Shown: positions 23,588 through 31,566 of the stretch, piece after piece
Numbering within the stretch: position 1 is the first letter of the stretch
Layout of the letters: the number at the start of each line of letters is the position of its first letter
Origin: Halomonas cupida
GTDB lineage: Bacteria; Pseudomonadota; Gammaproteobacteria; Pseudomonadales; Halomonadaceae
Assembly (NCBI RefSeq): GCF_900142755.1
Contig: NZ_FRCA01000011.1
Coordinates: 1 to 64,000, forward strand
DNA length: 64,000 nucleotides
Direction of reading: 5' to 3'
Made by a program: the position numbers and the translations under genes
The notes under the pieces: generated by a model
What the model was told of the DNA's origin: nothing
The model's input: the letters and a program-made list of their open reading frames with translations, nothing else
Database searches by the model: none

Positions 23588-25720
23588 TCAGATCTCGGTT
23601 TCTGCCGCCTCGGCTGCAAACGCGGCCTTTTCCTCTTCGGTGATTTCCTTGAGGGTCAGCTTGACGCGGTTACGGTTGTCGATGTCGAGCACCTTGACCA
23701 CCACCTCGTCACCCTCATTGAGGAAATCACGCACGTCGTTGACGCGCTCAGGCACGATCTGCGAGATGTGCACCAGACCGTCGGTACCCGGCATGATGTT
23801 GACGAAAGCACCAAAGTCAGCGATGCGCACGACCTTGCCGTTATACAGCTTGCCGATCTCGGCTTCCGCGGTGATCGCCAGCACGGTATCGATGGCCTTC
23901 TTCGCCGCCTGCTTGTCGTCGGCATAGATCCGCACGGTTCCATCGTCGTCCAGATCGATGGAGGCACCGGTGTCTTCGCAGATCTTGCGAATGGTCGCAC
24001 CACCCTTGCCGATGACGTCACGGATCTTTTCCGGGTCGATCTTGATGGTAGCCATGGACGGCGCATTGTCGGACAGCTCGGTACGGCTCTCGGCAATCAC
24101 GTCATTCATCTGCTGAAGGATATTCAGACGGGCTTCATGGGCCTGAGTCAGGGCCGTTTCCATGATCTGCTCGTCGATACCCTCGATCTTGATGTCCATC
24201 TGCAGTGCGGTCACGCCTTCAGCGGAACCGGCCACCTTGAAGTCCATGTCGCCGAGGTGATCCTCATCACCGAGGATGTCGGTCAGTACGGCGAAACCAT
24301 CATCGTCCTTGACCAGACCCATGGCGATACCGGCAACCGGCGCCTTGAGCGGTACACCGGCGTCCATCAAAGCCAGCGAGGAACCACACACGGAAGCCAT
24401 GGAGCTGGAACCGTTGGACTCGGTGATCTCGGACACGACACGGATGGTGTACGGGAAATCATCTTCTGCCGGCAGCATGGCCTGGACACCACGGCGGGCC
24501 AGACGGCCGTGGCCGATCTCGCGACGCTTGGGGCCACCCATGAAGCCAGCCTCACCCACGGAGTAGGGAGGGAAGTTGTAATGCAGCAGGAAGCGATCCT
24601 TGCGCTCACCCTCGAGGGACTCGATGAGCTGGGCATCGCGTAGCGTGCCGAGGGTCGCAACGACCACAGCCTGAGTCTCACCACGGGTAAACACCGCGGA
24701 GCCGTGTGCCTTGGGCAGCACGCCAACTTCGATGTTGAGCGGACGCACCGTCTTGTGGTCACGGCCATCGATACGCGGCTCACCCTTGACCACGCGTGAA
24801 CGTACGACACGCTTCTCGAGGCTGGCGAAGGCGCTACCGACTTCGGCGGCATCAAACTTGCCTTCTTCCTCACCGCCCAGTTGCTCGACGGCCTCGGCCT
24901 TGAGCGCGGACAGGGCATCCTGACGCTGCATCTTGTCGGTGATGCGATAGGCCTCACCCACCTTGCTCTCGAAACCGCTGGCCAGCGCTTCCTTGAGTGC
25001 GGTGTTCTCGACCGCAGGCTGCCAATCCCACTTCGGCTTGCCGGCTTCGGCGACCAGCTCGTTGATGGCCTTGATGGCAGTCTGCATTTCCTGGTGGCCA
25101 TACAGCACCGCACCCAGCATCTCGTCCTCGAGCAGCTCATCAGCTTCGGACTCGACCATCAGCACGGCCTTTTCGGTACCGGCAACGACCATGTTCAGCT
25201 CGGAGCCCTGCAGCTCTTCAACGGTGGGGTTGAGGAAATAGCCGCGCTCCTCGTTGAAGGCCACACGCGCCGCACCGATCGGACCGCTGAACGGCACACC
25301 GGAGATGGTCAGCGCAGCGGAGGTGCCGATCATCGCGGCAATGTCCGGATCATGATTGCGATCGGTGGACAGCACGGTACAGATCACCTGCACCTCGTTC
25401 ATGAAGCCCTTGGGGAACAGCGGGCGGATCGGACGGTCGATCAGACGCGAGGTCAGGGTTTCCTTCTCGGTCGGACGGCCTTCACGCTTGAAGAAACCAC
25501 CGGGAATCTTGCCGACGGCGTAGGTCTTTTCCTGATAGTGGACGGACAGTGGGAAGAAGGATTGCGCAGGGTTCGGCTCCTTCCTTGCCACCACGGTGCA
25601 CAGCACCACAGTGTCGTCCATGGTAACCATCACGGCACCAGTGGCCTGGCGGGCGATGCGCCCGGTTTCCAGGGTGACGGTGCTGCGACCGTACTGAAAT
25701 GTCTTTTTGACCGGATTCAC
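23588..25720 (-). CDS. pnp: Polyribonucleotide nucleotidyltransferase (PNPase)
   Basis: A 3'-5' phosphorolytic RNA exonuclease of the degradosome, 710 residues. Two RNase PH domains (QYGRSTVTLETGRIARQATGAV at the start; MASVCGSSLALMDAGVPLKAPVAGIAMGL in the second core), then KH (RDVIGKGGATIRKICEDTGASIDLDDDG) and S1 (GKVVRIADFGAFVNIMPGTDGLVHISQI). The start is a GTG at 25720 behind AGGAAGT; the upstream frame extension is not family-like. Normally it follows rpsO directly; here 4 kb of other genes intervene, so pnp needs its own promoter in the 225 bases upstream. Confidence 0.98.
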   Translation of the reverse strand: MNPVKKTFQYGRSTVTLETGRIARQATGAVMVTMDDTVVLCTVVARKEPNPAQSFFPLSVHYQEKTYAVGKIPGGFFKREGRPTEKETLTSRLIDRPIRPLFPKGFMNEVQVICTVLSTDRNHDPDIAAMIGTSAALTISGVPFSGPIGAARVAFNEERGYFLNPTVEELQGSELNMVVAGTEKAVLMVESEADELLEDEMLGAVLYGHQEMQTAIKAINELVAEAGKPKWDWQPAVENTALKEALASGFESKVGEAYRITDKMQRQDALSALKAEAVEQLGGEEEGKFDAAEVGSAFASLEKRVVRSRVVKGEPRIDGRDHKTVRPLNIEVGVLPKAHGSAVFTRGETQAVVVATLGTLRDAQLIESLEGERKDRFLLHYNFPPYSVGEAGFMGGPKRREIGHGRLARRGVQAMLPAEDDFPYTIRVVSEITESNGSSSMASVCGSSLALMDAGVPLKAPVAGIAMGLVKDDDGFAVLTDILGDEDHLGDMDFKVAGSAEGVTALQMDIKIEGIDEQIMETALTQAHEARLNILQQMNDVIAESRTELSDNAPSMATIKIDPEKIRDVIGKGGATIRKICEDTGASIDLDDDGTVRIYADDKQAAKKAIDTVLAITAEAEIGKLYNGKVVRIADFGAFVNIMPGTDGLVHISQIVPERVNDVRDFLNEGDEVVVKVLDIDNRNRVKLTLKEITEEEKAAFAAEAAETEI

Positions 25721-25877
25721 GGTGACTTCCTTTACTTTTCTATGTTTGGGTCGTTTTGACTCGGCCCACATTTTAGGGGGTCAAGCGACATAGGGCCACC
25801 TGTTACACCATTTTTGCCACAAATAAGCCAACCCCCATGCCTCCCGGAAGGCTTGTTGCCCAAGACTCTCGACCAAC

Positions 25878-25906
25878 GAAAAAAACGGGCAGCCCGAAGG
25901 CTACCC
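25878..25906 (-). terminator. Terminator after the porin gene
   Basis: On the minus strand GGGTAGCC-TTCG-GGCTGCCC is followed by GTTTTTTT. It is nearly identical to the rpsO terminator at 29709-29737, including the flanking CCAACG on the far side. Confidence 0.88.
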
Positions 25907-25945
25907 GGCGAGTTCGAGACCGTGGTCGTGCTCAGCACGGCACGC

Positions 25946-27493
25946 TCAGAAAACTACCTGCAGTCGCGCGGACACGGTATTGCCGTCATCCGGCCCCTCG
26001 AAGTCACCACTACGGTTGTTGGTATCCCAGAGGGTGTAATCGAGCATCACTCGTGACCAATCGTTGGGATACCAATTCAGGCCGAGGGTGGTCGAATTGC
26101 CATCACCACCGGGATAGTCCGGGGCATCGTAGAAGTCCAGCTCCTGATAGCGAGCTGCCAGTTGAAAGGCCCCCATGCCCCCTGACGCGACCGGGTCGTT
26201 GATCTCCGGCAGCCGCCAGACACCGGACTTGCGGGAATAGCCGTGATACTCACCGGTCAGGAAGTAGCTGGCCTGAACGCTCCAGGCGTCATAACTCATG
26301 CTATCGCCACCAGAAGAGTCGCGCTGGTCTACCTCTCGTTGGCCATACTCAGCGGCGGCGGCAAACGAACCCAGCGATGTCGCCAACTCCACCCCATAAG
26401 CGTTGCTGGAGTCAGGGTCGCTGATTCTGCGGCTGCGGATAGTGACGTTGTCGTTGAAGTGGCCAGCGGCATCGATGTTCTTGAATACAGCATCATCGCT
26501 GGGATCAAAATCCTCGTAGAACCCCCAACCGCCCAGATGAACCATATCCGTGCCCCTATGCCAGGGGTTCCAGTGAGCCCTGGTCATATAGGTCGTGGTA
26601 TCGGAGTGGTCGGTGTCGGCTCCGAGGCGACCGTTGGTCACCGCAAAGGAGGCATGCCAGTCCCGGCTGTCGCCGTAGACCTTGCCCTTTACCCCCAGGC
26701 CATATGATCCGCGATCCGGCGTAATGGCACTGCTGACGAAGTTGCGCTCCATGAACCAGGTATTGTTCGACGAAGTCGCGCCATCCAGTGAGCGGTCGTC
26801 GTACTTGTTACCGACGTAGAGCACCACATCCTCGTCCCCCCAGTTGAACAGCCCCGAGATGTAGGCGTCGCGTACACTGGCGTCGTTGCCCGCCAGGTCA
26901 TAGCCGATCTTGTACCCAATACGCTCGGACAGCTGGCCGGAGAAATCCAGCCTCAAGCGACGAGCTTCAGTGCCACTGATATTGCGCTCATCACTACTGT
27001 CGTCGAAACGTGAGCCATTGGTGGTCGAAGCGTCATACTGCAATCGTCCACCAATGGCCAAACGGCGTGTTCCATCGGCGCTGATGAATTCGGGGCCACC
27101 ATCCGACCAGTCGATGCGAGACTGGTCCGTCTGAGCGGCTTCCAGCAATGCCACCTGACTCTGCAGCTCTTCAATGGCTGCCCTGTCCTCTACGACTGCA
27201 GCGCGATCACTTGCCATTGTCGGCGCCGTGGGAGCTGAGGACTGGAACGATGCAGGCTGAACGGGGGCAGCCTCATCAATACCCGCCCGAGATTCCAGTT
27301 GAACGAGTCGAGCCTGCAGGGCTTCGAGCTGTTGCGCCTGGCGTTCCAGCATCTCGGACTGGCGCTCGACCAGTTCTGCAAGTTCGGCGGATGTCGCGTC
27401 ACTGGCCAGCACATTGCTGGCAGGCATTGCCAATAGCCCAAGCGCGGCGGCAGACAGCATGGCAGTGCGGCCTGAGGTGATGTGTCTTGACAT
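25946..27493 (-). CDS. OprO/OprP-type outer-membrane porin
   Basis: A 514-residue protein with a signal peptide (basic MSRHITSGR, hydrophobic core, cut near VLASDA), a coiled coil at about residues 30-70 (ELAELVERQSEMLERQAQQLEALQ) typical of trimeric phosphate or pyrophosphate porins, and a beta-barrel ending in the required aromatic residue (LQVVF). ADGTRRLAIGGRLQYDAS and EARRLRLDFSG match the Porin_O_P family. It lies 63 bases after the alpha/beta-hydrolase gene, so it is probably cotranscribed with it. The solute is unknown; many members with such neighbours carry organic anions rather than phosphate. Confidence 0.85.
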   Translation of the reverse strand: MSRHITSGRTAMLSAAALGLLAMPASNVLASDATSAELAELVERQSEMLERQAQQLEALQARLVQLESRAGIDEAAPVQPASFQSSAPTAPTMASDRAAVVEDRAAIEELQSQVALLEAAQTDQSRIDWSDGGPEFISADGTRRLAIGGRLQYDASTTNGSRFDDSSDERNISGTEARRLRLDFSGQLSERIGYKIGYDLAGNDASVRDAYISGLFNWGDEDVVLYVGNKYDDRSLDGATSSNNTWFMERNFVSSAITPDRGSYGLGVKGKVYGDSRDWHASFAVTNGRLGADTDHSDTTTYMTRAHWNPWHRGTDMVHLGGWGFYEDFDPSDDAVFKNIDAAGHFNDNVTIRSRRISDPDSSNAYGVELATSLGSFAAAAEYGQREVDQRDSSGGDSMSYDAWSVQASYFLTGEYHGYSRKSGVWRLPEINDPVASGGMGAFQLAARYQELDFYDAPDYPGGDGNSTTLGLNWYPNDWSRVMLDYTLWDTNNRSGDFEGPDDGNTVSARLQVVF

Positions 27494-27556
27494 GGTTTTC
27501 CCTTGGTCCTGAAGGATCGTCTTCTCTTCCATTGATTCAGCAAAATGACATCACGA

Positions 27557-28480
27557 CTAGCGCGCCCGCGACGCAATATAGCGGGCCGCAAAGGGGGTCA
27601 TCTGATCGGGGCTATGGGTTACGCCAGGCATGACCCAATGCCTCCAGTTGAAGGCAGTGTTCAGGAGTTGGGCCTTGCGCTCGCCTGCTTCGTAGTAATA
27701 ACGAGTTCTCTCCACTCGCGTTGCCCCCTGAGCATTGGTCTGGGGCACCTGGCGCATGACGGTATGAAGCGTGGCCGTATCCGCACCACCGGCCAGCAAC
27801 AGGATAGGCTGCGCCAGAAGGCTCCTGGTCGCCGCCGAGTCCAGTGTTGGCACACCGCCGGTCCCATAGGGCCACTCGATGCTCTCATCCGACATCGTGT
27901 ACCAACCTGCTGCGGCGACGATGATCTCTTCGGCATGTGACTCCGGCATGAACATGGCAAAACGATGAGCAAGCTGGGCTCCAGCGCCGTGGCCGTACAG
28001 ATAGTAGGTCTGGTGAGAATTGGTGCTGCGACGATCCCTGAAATCCGCAAACACCCGCTCAACGAGTGTGAAGGCCCATTGATCCGGAGGGTTCATCTGC
28101 TCTGGCCGGGTGTAGCCACGAGCTTCCTCAGCCGTCGAGGCCCGGAACACATTTCCCAGGTTGAAGCCATTGCCGCCTGGATACGCCTCTGAGCTGAAGC
28201 GTGGTGCCAGCACCATCAGTCCTTCGCGCTCTGCATACTCAACCCAGCTGTCGCGATATTCTTCAGCGTCGCGGCGCAACCCGTGCAGCACCAACACAAC
28301 CGGTGTATCCGCATGATAGTTGCGCGGCTGATAGTAATAGACGTTGACGTTGTGGTTGGTGGCTGGGTCTTGAAACACATATTGCCCAGCCCCTGCCTTC
28401 AGCCCTGTCGCGTCGTTATTGGCCTCAGCTATCGAGAATGGCAGACACATCAATATTACTGCGAACCATAGTATTCGCAT
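27557..28480 (-). CDS. Secreted alpha/beta-hydrolase-fold protein lacking the nucleophile serine
   Basis: 307 residues with a signal peptide (MRILWFAVILMCLPFSIAEA) and a PHB-depolymerase/feruloyl-esterase-like fold: PVVLVLHGLRRDAEEY (oxyanion region), LLLAGGADT (acid) and MPGVTHSPDQM (histidine). The nucleophile elbow reads YLYGHGAGAQ where GHSxG is expected, so the serine is glycine (codon GGC, one base from AGC). The protein may be a pseudo-enzyme, for example a binding protein, or use another residue. The ATG at 28480 has AGGGA upstream. It lies between an SGNH hydrolase and a porin gene, suggesting joint handling of an esterified compound in the periplasm. Confidence 0.75.
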   Translation of the reverse strand: MRILWFAVILMCLPFSIAEANNDATGLKAGAGQYVFQDPATNHNVNVYYYQPRNYHADTPVVLVLHGLRRDAEEYRDSWVEYAEREGLMVLAPRFSSEAYPGGNGFNLGNVFRASTAEEARGYTRPEQMNPPDQWAFTLVERVFADFRDRRSTNSHQTYYLYGHGAGAQLAHRFAMFMPESHAEEIIVAAAGWYTMSDESIEWPYGTGGVPTLDSAATRSLLAQPILLLAGGADTATLHTVMRQVPQTNAQGATRVERTRYYYEAGERKAQLLNTAFNWRHWVMPGVTHSPDQMTPFAARYIASRAR

Positions 28481-28640
28481 CGGGATTCCCTCGTTTATTG
28501 GAGTTATTCGGGTATACGCGCCCGCTGGGCAGAGCGGGTCTGCCCGAGCGCTACTCCAGTCACCAGCAGCTCGATCCACTCCCGGCACACCGGACCGGAA
28601 GTGGCTTCGCACAGGCGCCCGTCACTTCATCCGTCAGGGC

Positions 28641-29435
28641 TCACCTGCTGTAGTACTCCTCGACGGTGTCTTCGGCGACCTGCTGCAGGAAGGCTGCATC
28701 GTTCTCGGCAATTCGGCCGTAATAGGTGTAGGGATTACCCACCACGGAGGTGTCATAGAGCGCGGCGTATACCGTGGCTGCTGCGAGGTAGGTACCCTCT
28801 GGAGTGGGGTGGCTGCCGTCGTAATCGACGTGAAGGGCCAGCTCCGGACGCTGCTCATAGGCGTTCTGGAAGGCCAGGCCAACCGGCACAACCAGCGCGC
28901 CGATCTCATTGCCTACCGTGGTATAGAGGTCTTCAATCTTGTCGAACATGCCAGGATCGTAACTGTCATGATCCTCGCTATAGGCGGGCGTCATGTAGAG
29001 CACAGTCTCGGCCCCTGTCGCCTCGATGGCCTGATGATGTCGCATAACCGCAGCACGGAATGTCTGGCGGTTCTCGTCGCTCAAGGCGGCGTTGCTGTGC
29101 CCCTGCAGTACTACAGCATCAAAAGGATCCGCCAACCCCAGAGCTCCCGGGAACAGGTATCCCTTCACCTCATGGTGGGACAGCCGAGCCCCGGAAATGG
29201 TCGCGGACTTGCTGTTGAGATCCTCCGCCATCTCCGGATGAGCGGCTTCCACCATACGTTTGACGTAGTTGTGCAGGCTGTTGTTGTAGTACTGGTAGCT
29301 GTTGCCAACGTAGAGCAGTTGCTTCGGATTGGGGGATTCGAGAGCGTCGACCTGGGGAACAGTATCCGCCATGGCAGATATGGGGAGCAGAGCACTCATG
29401 GCGAGAAGGCCGATTCCGGCGAAGGATGCTTTCAT
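28641..29435 (-). CDS. Secreted SGNH/GDSL-type hydrolase
   Basis: 264 residues with a signal peptide (MKASFAGIGLLAMSALLPISAMA). Block I is LLYVGNSYQYYNNSLHNYV, with the nucleophile serine in GNS. VVLQGHSNAALS corresponds to the block III/oxyanion region. DGSHPTPEGTYLAA supplies the Asp-x-x-His pair. The protein is therefore a plausible periplasmic esterase or deacetylase, unlike its neighbour at 27557, which has lost its serine. GGAG precedes the ATG at 29435. It is the first gene of the cassette between rpsO and pnp. Confidence 0.8.
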   Translation of the reverse strand: MKASFAGIGLLAMSALLPISAMADTVPQVDALESPNPKQLLYVGNSYQYYNNSLHNYVKRMVEAAHPEMAEDLNSKSATISGARLSHHEVKGYLFPGALGLADPFDAVVLQGHSNAALSDENRQTFRAAVMRHHQAIEATGAETVLYMTPAYSEDHDSYDPGMFDKIEDLYTTVGNEIGALVVPVGLAFQNAYEQRPELALHVDYDGSHPTPEGTYLAAATVYAALYDTSVVGNPYTYYGRIAENDAAFLQQVAEDTVEEYYSR

Positions 29436-29816
29436 TGCTGTTGTCTCCATCCTGGACTGGTTTGCAGGGGGTCGAGGTGTGTTGCGAGAGCATGTGTTGC
29501 CTCCAGACACCTCAACACCATTCGAAAGGAGCAAACTGCATTCCCTTTATGCACACTCTCTTCTATTTCAATTGATTAATGAGAATGCATACAACAAAGG
29601 TCGCAAGGCCCATCACAGGGAATGGATGAGAAACCGCACAGTCCAGAATCGCCTGTTGTGCGGAAACCCGCACGGAGCTCCGGTCGTACAGCACCGGCTC
29701 CTCCAACGTAAAACGGGTAGCCCGAAGGCTACCCGTTACAAACCACGACAGGATGTCAGGTGCGTTTCGCGTCAACAGCGCCGACAAGCGCCACGACGAG
29801 AAAAGCCCATCCGTCC
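29436..29816. other. 381-bp spacer between rpsO and the SGNH hydrolase gene
   Basis: Holds the rpsO terminator at its right end (29709-29737) and presumably the promoter of the three-gene cassette. AT-rich sequence around 29560-29600 is the most promoter-like stretch. Several GC-rich inverted repeats lie at 29635-29700, with no clear function. No gene is supported. Confidence 0.5.
29709..29737 (-). terminator. Terminator after rpsO
   Basis: On the minus strand AACGGGTAGCC-TTCG-GGCTACCCGTT is followed by TTACG. It sits 80 bases after the rpsO stop. A near copy ends the porin gene at 25878-25906. Confidence 0.88.
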
Positions 29817-30086
29817 TTAGCGGCGGAGACCCAGACGCTGGATCAGAGACTGGTAACGTCCCAGGTCCTTGCGCTTCAGGTAGTCCAGCAGCTTACGACG
29901 CTGGTTGACCATGCGGATCAGGCCACGACGAGAGTGGTGATCCTGCTTGTTGGTCTTGAAGTGATCCTGCAAGCCGTTGATGTTGGCGCTCAGCAGAGCC
30001 ACCTGAACTTCGGGGGAACCGGTGTCGCTGTCACCGCGGCCGTATTCCTTGACGATTTCGGCCTTCTGTTCGGCGGTAAGTGCCAT
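29817..30086 (-). CDS. rpsO: 30S ribosomal protein S15
   Basis: 89 residues, the usual length, covering the whole S15 fold: GDTGSPEVQVALLSANINGLQDHFKTNKQDHHSRRGLIRMVNQRRKLLDYLKRKD. It binds the central domain of 16S rRNA early in assembly. The gene follows truB by 95 bases on the same strand. In E. coli S15 represses its own mRNA; the leader was not folded here. Confidence 0.99.
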   Translation of the reverse strand: MALTAEQKAEIVKEYGRGDSDTGSPEVQVALLSANINGLQDHFKTNKQDHHSRRGLIRMVNQRRKLLDYLKRKDLGRYQSLIQRLGLRR

Positions 30087-30181
30087 CTGTCTCTCCAGTA
30101 AGCAATATGCCTGATAGATGAATGTCGGAGACCACGCATATTTGCAGTCTCCTTGTTACGTATTGCGTACCCCTACAGGGG

Positions 30182-31138
30182 TCAATGCTGCACCGAGCCC
30201 GCCACAAACGAACTCAGCAATCGGCGAGGAACAATGTCCCCCTCCGGCTCCACCACACCAAGACCAATGAAGGCCTCCTCATGATAGAGGCGAACTGGAC
30301 CATCCCCGACGTCACGCGCCATGGTGGTATCCAATTCCTGTCGAGCGGGTTGACCATAGGTCAGTGCCCGCGCCCCCTTCACACTCAGTTGATGAGCAGG
30401 AAGGTGCTTGAGCAGACTGTCGATCGGCGCCAGTTGCGCTTCTCGTGCAGCCTGATCCGGCAAGGCTTCAAGCATCTCGAGGCTGACCATGCCACTGGCA
30501 TCGAAAGGCCCCGTCTTGAGACGTCGAAGCTGTGATATGTGTCCGTCACAGCCCAGCGCCCTGGCCATGTCTTCAGCCAGCGTGCGCACATATGTGCCCT
30601 TGCTGACGCGAACCTCGATGTCGAAGTTCGGCGAAGCGCTGTCCAGGCTGGCGGAAAGTAGCCGCGTATCATACACCTTGATTGCCCGACTTGCACGCTC
30701 GACACTCTTGCCCTCACGGGCCAGTTCGTAGAGCTTGCGGCCGTTGAGCTTCAACGCCGAATACATCGGTGGTGTCTGCTGTTGCTCTCCGACAAATCCC
30801 GCCATCATCCCAGTGAGGTCGGACTCCTCAAGTGCCGGAACGGTGGACCTGGCAACCACATCACCTTCGGCATCCCCGGTGTCGGTACTGGCACCCAGTT
30901 CGACTCGGGTCCGGTAGACCTTGTCGGCATCCAGAAGGTGCTGGGAAAACTTGGTGGCCTCACCGAACAGCACCGGCAACAGACCAGTGGCCATCGGATC
31001 CAGAGTGCCGGTATGACCGGCCTTCTGGGCCTGAAACAGACGGCGTGCACGTTGCAGGGCATGGTTACTGGACATGCCCTGGGGCTTGTCCAGCAACAAC
31101 ACACCATCAACCGGCAATCCCCGGCGGCGACGTGCCAT
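30182..31138 (-). CDS. truB: tRNA pseudouridine-55 synthase
   Basis: 318 residues. Makes pseudouridine 55 in the T loop of tRNAs. GVLLLDKPQGMSSNHALQ and KAGHTGTLDPMATGLLPV are the family signatures; the Asp in GTLDP is the catalytic residue. YVRTLAEDMARALGCDGHISQLRRLKTGPF is the C-terminal core block. The ATG overlaps the rbfA stop by one base, so translation is coupled. Confidence 0.98.
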   Translation of the reverse strand: MARRRRGLPVDGVLLLDKPQGMSSNHALQRARRLFQAQKAGHTGTLDPMATGLLPVLFGEATKFSQHLLDADKVYRTRVELGASTDTGDAEGDVVARSTVPALEESDLTGMMAGFVGEQQQTPPMYSALKLNGRKLYELAREGKSVERASRAIKVYDTRLLSASLDSASPNFDIEVRVSKGTYVRTLAEDMARALGCDGHISQLRRLKTGPFDASGMVSLEMLEALPDQAAREAQLAPIDSLLKHLPAHQLSVKGARALTYGQPARQELDTTMARDVGDGPVRLYHEEAFIGLGVVEPEGDIVPRRLLSSFVAGSVQH

Positions 31139-31545
31139 CAGTCCTTCGCCTCGTCCTCGGCGTCAGAATCGTCATCGTCATGACGCGAGCGATCCGTTGC
31201 CACGGCCTCCTCGATCAATGACGACAAATGCTGTCCGCGCACCACACTCTCATCGTAGTGAAAGCGCAGTTCCGGGACGTGACGCAGCTTGATGCGTCGG
31301 CCGATCTGCGAACGCAGAAATCCCGAGGCGCGCTTGAGCACGCCGAGGTTTTCCTTGATCCGCTCCGGTGTCTGTTCACCCAACAGGGTAAAATGCACAT
31401 CGGCATAACCCAGATCACGGCTGACAGACACGCCACTGACGGTGACCATGCCCAGACGCGGGTCCTTGACCTCGCGCTGGATGAGTACCGCCAGCTCCTT
31501 CTGGAGCTGGTCGGCCACTCGGTCGGTACGCTTGAATTCGCGCAT
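31138..31545 (-). CDS. rbfA: Ribosome-binding factor A
   Basis: 135 residues, a KH-like 30S maturation factor needed for 5'-end processing of 16S rRNA, notably in the cold. REFKRTDRVADQLQKELAVLIQREVKDPRLGMVTVSGV is the standard start, and FLRSQIGRRIKLRHVPELRFHYDES the standard core. The C-terminus is acidic (DDDDSDAEDEAKD). It lies between infB and truB as in other gammaproteobacteria. Confidence 0.98.
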   Translation of the reverse strand: MREFKRTDRVADQLQKELAVLIQREVKDPRLGMVTVSGVSVSRDLGYADVHFTLLGEQTPERIKENLGVLKRASGFLRSQIGRRIKLRHVPELRFHYDESVVRGQHLSSLIEEAVATDRSRHDDDDSDAEDEAKD

Positions 31546-31566
31546 GGATAACGGCTCCTCGAACGC

